Source: Alteripontixanthobacter muriae | GTDB lineage: Bacteria; Pseudomonadota; Alphaproteobacteria; Sphingomonadales; Sphingomonadaceae | Assembly: GCF_013336795.1 (NCBI RefSeq) | Contig: NZ_JAAFZT010000022.1 | Span: forward strand, 35,791-99,790 | Direction: 5' to 3' | DNA length: 64,000 nucleotides | Shown: positions 63,966-64,000 of the stretch, one piece after another | How the letters are laid out: each line of letters begins with the position of its first letter | Numbering within the stretch: position 1 is the first letter of the stretch | Position numbers and translations under genes: made by a program | Notes under the pieces: model-generated | What the model saw: the letters and a program-made list of their open reading frames with translations, nothing else | What the model was told of the DNA's origin: nothing | Database searches by the model: none

Positions 63966-64000
63966 TCAGATAAGGCCTTTTGTGCGCAGCGACACGTACC
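63966..64000 (-). CDS. Possible C-terminal end of a truncated gene
   Basis: On the minus strand one frame from the window edge reads YVSLRTKGLI then TGA. It could be the end of a gene continuing past the window. Too short for any assignment. Confidence 0.25.
   Translation of the reverse strand, partial: YVSLRTKGLI

Overview
The window is GC-rich chromosomal DNA from an alphaproteobacterium, most likely a sphingomonad of the Erythrobacteraceae. The evidence is CckA and CpdR cell-cycle regulators, alphaproteobacterial LexA boxes (GTTC-N7-GTTC) in front of recA and uvrD, the neighbourhoods cckA-recA-alaS and trpF-trpB-trpA-accD-folC, and an NDM-like metallo-beta-lactamase of the kind known from Erythrobacter litoralis. 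Genes are dense. No gene-free stretch reaches 300 bases, and many neighbours overlap by 1 to 4 bases.

Layout. 1-1251 is the 3' part of uvrA. 1252-3300 is a small AT-richer accessory patch: a complete IS3-family element, a short ORF that starts inside the IS end, and a GIY-YIG domain protein. 3342-9672 holds an HTH-like protein, RlpA, argG, and a tightly coupled minus-strand operon (rlmN, pteridine-reductase-like SDR, cytochrome b, molybdopterin oxidoreductase). 9914-18047 holds an outer membrane barrel, a lytic transglycosylase, dapA, smpB, a DUF2062 protein and cckA. 18062-28000 holds SOS-controlled recA, a methyltransferase, alaS, a CPA2 antiporter, a GNAT/nitrilase fusion and icd.

28090-38709 is the main secondary-function region. 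A three-gene type III polyketide synthase / methyltransferase / flavoprotein cluster (phenolic-lipid type) diverges from a complete type I secretion operon. That operon is followed by a small lipoprotein gene and a serralysin-like RTX metalloprotease, the probable cargo. A tRNA-Val(GAC), cpdR, an N-formylglutamate amidohydrolase-like gene, a SapC-family gene, a D-2-hydroxyacid dehydrogenase and an RhlE helicase follow. uvrD (45262-47580) carries its own LexA box directly before its start codon.

47687-64000 is mostly housekeeping: a secreted PQQR-repeat protein, rsmD, an RluB/RsuA-family gene, an orphan Rieske oxygenase, an AmpG-like MFS transporter, then one long minus-strand operon lapA-pyrF-bla-trpF-trpB-trpA-accD-folC, then purB and a large DUF3857/transglutaminase protein. 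The striking feature is the subclass B1 metallo-beta-lactamase sitting between pyrF and trpF with a stop/start overlap. It looks like a resident chromosomal relative of NDM rather than a mobile resistance gene: no IS, integron or transposon sequence was noticed near it.

Most assignments rest on recognised motifs and remembered family sequences. No database search was run. Where several start codons were possible, the choice rests on ribosome-binding sites, overlaps with the upstream gene, or where the conserved domain begins.
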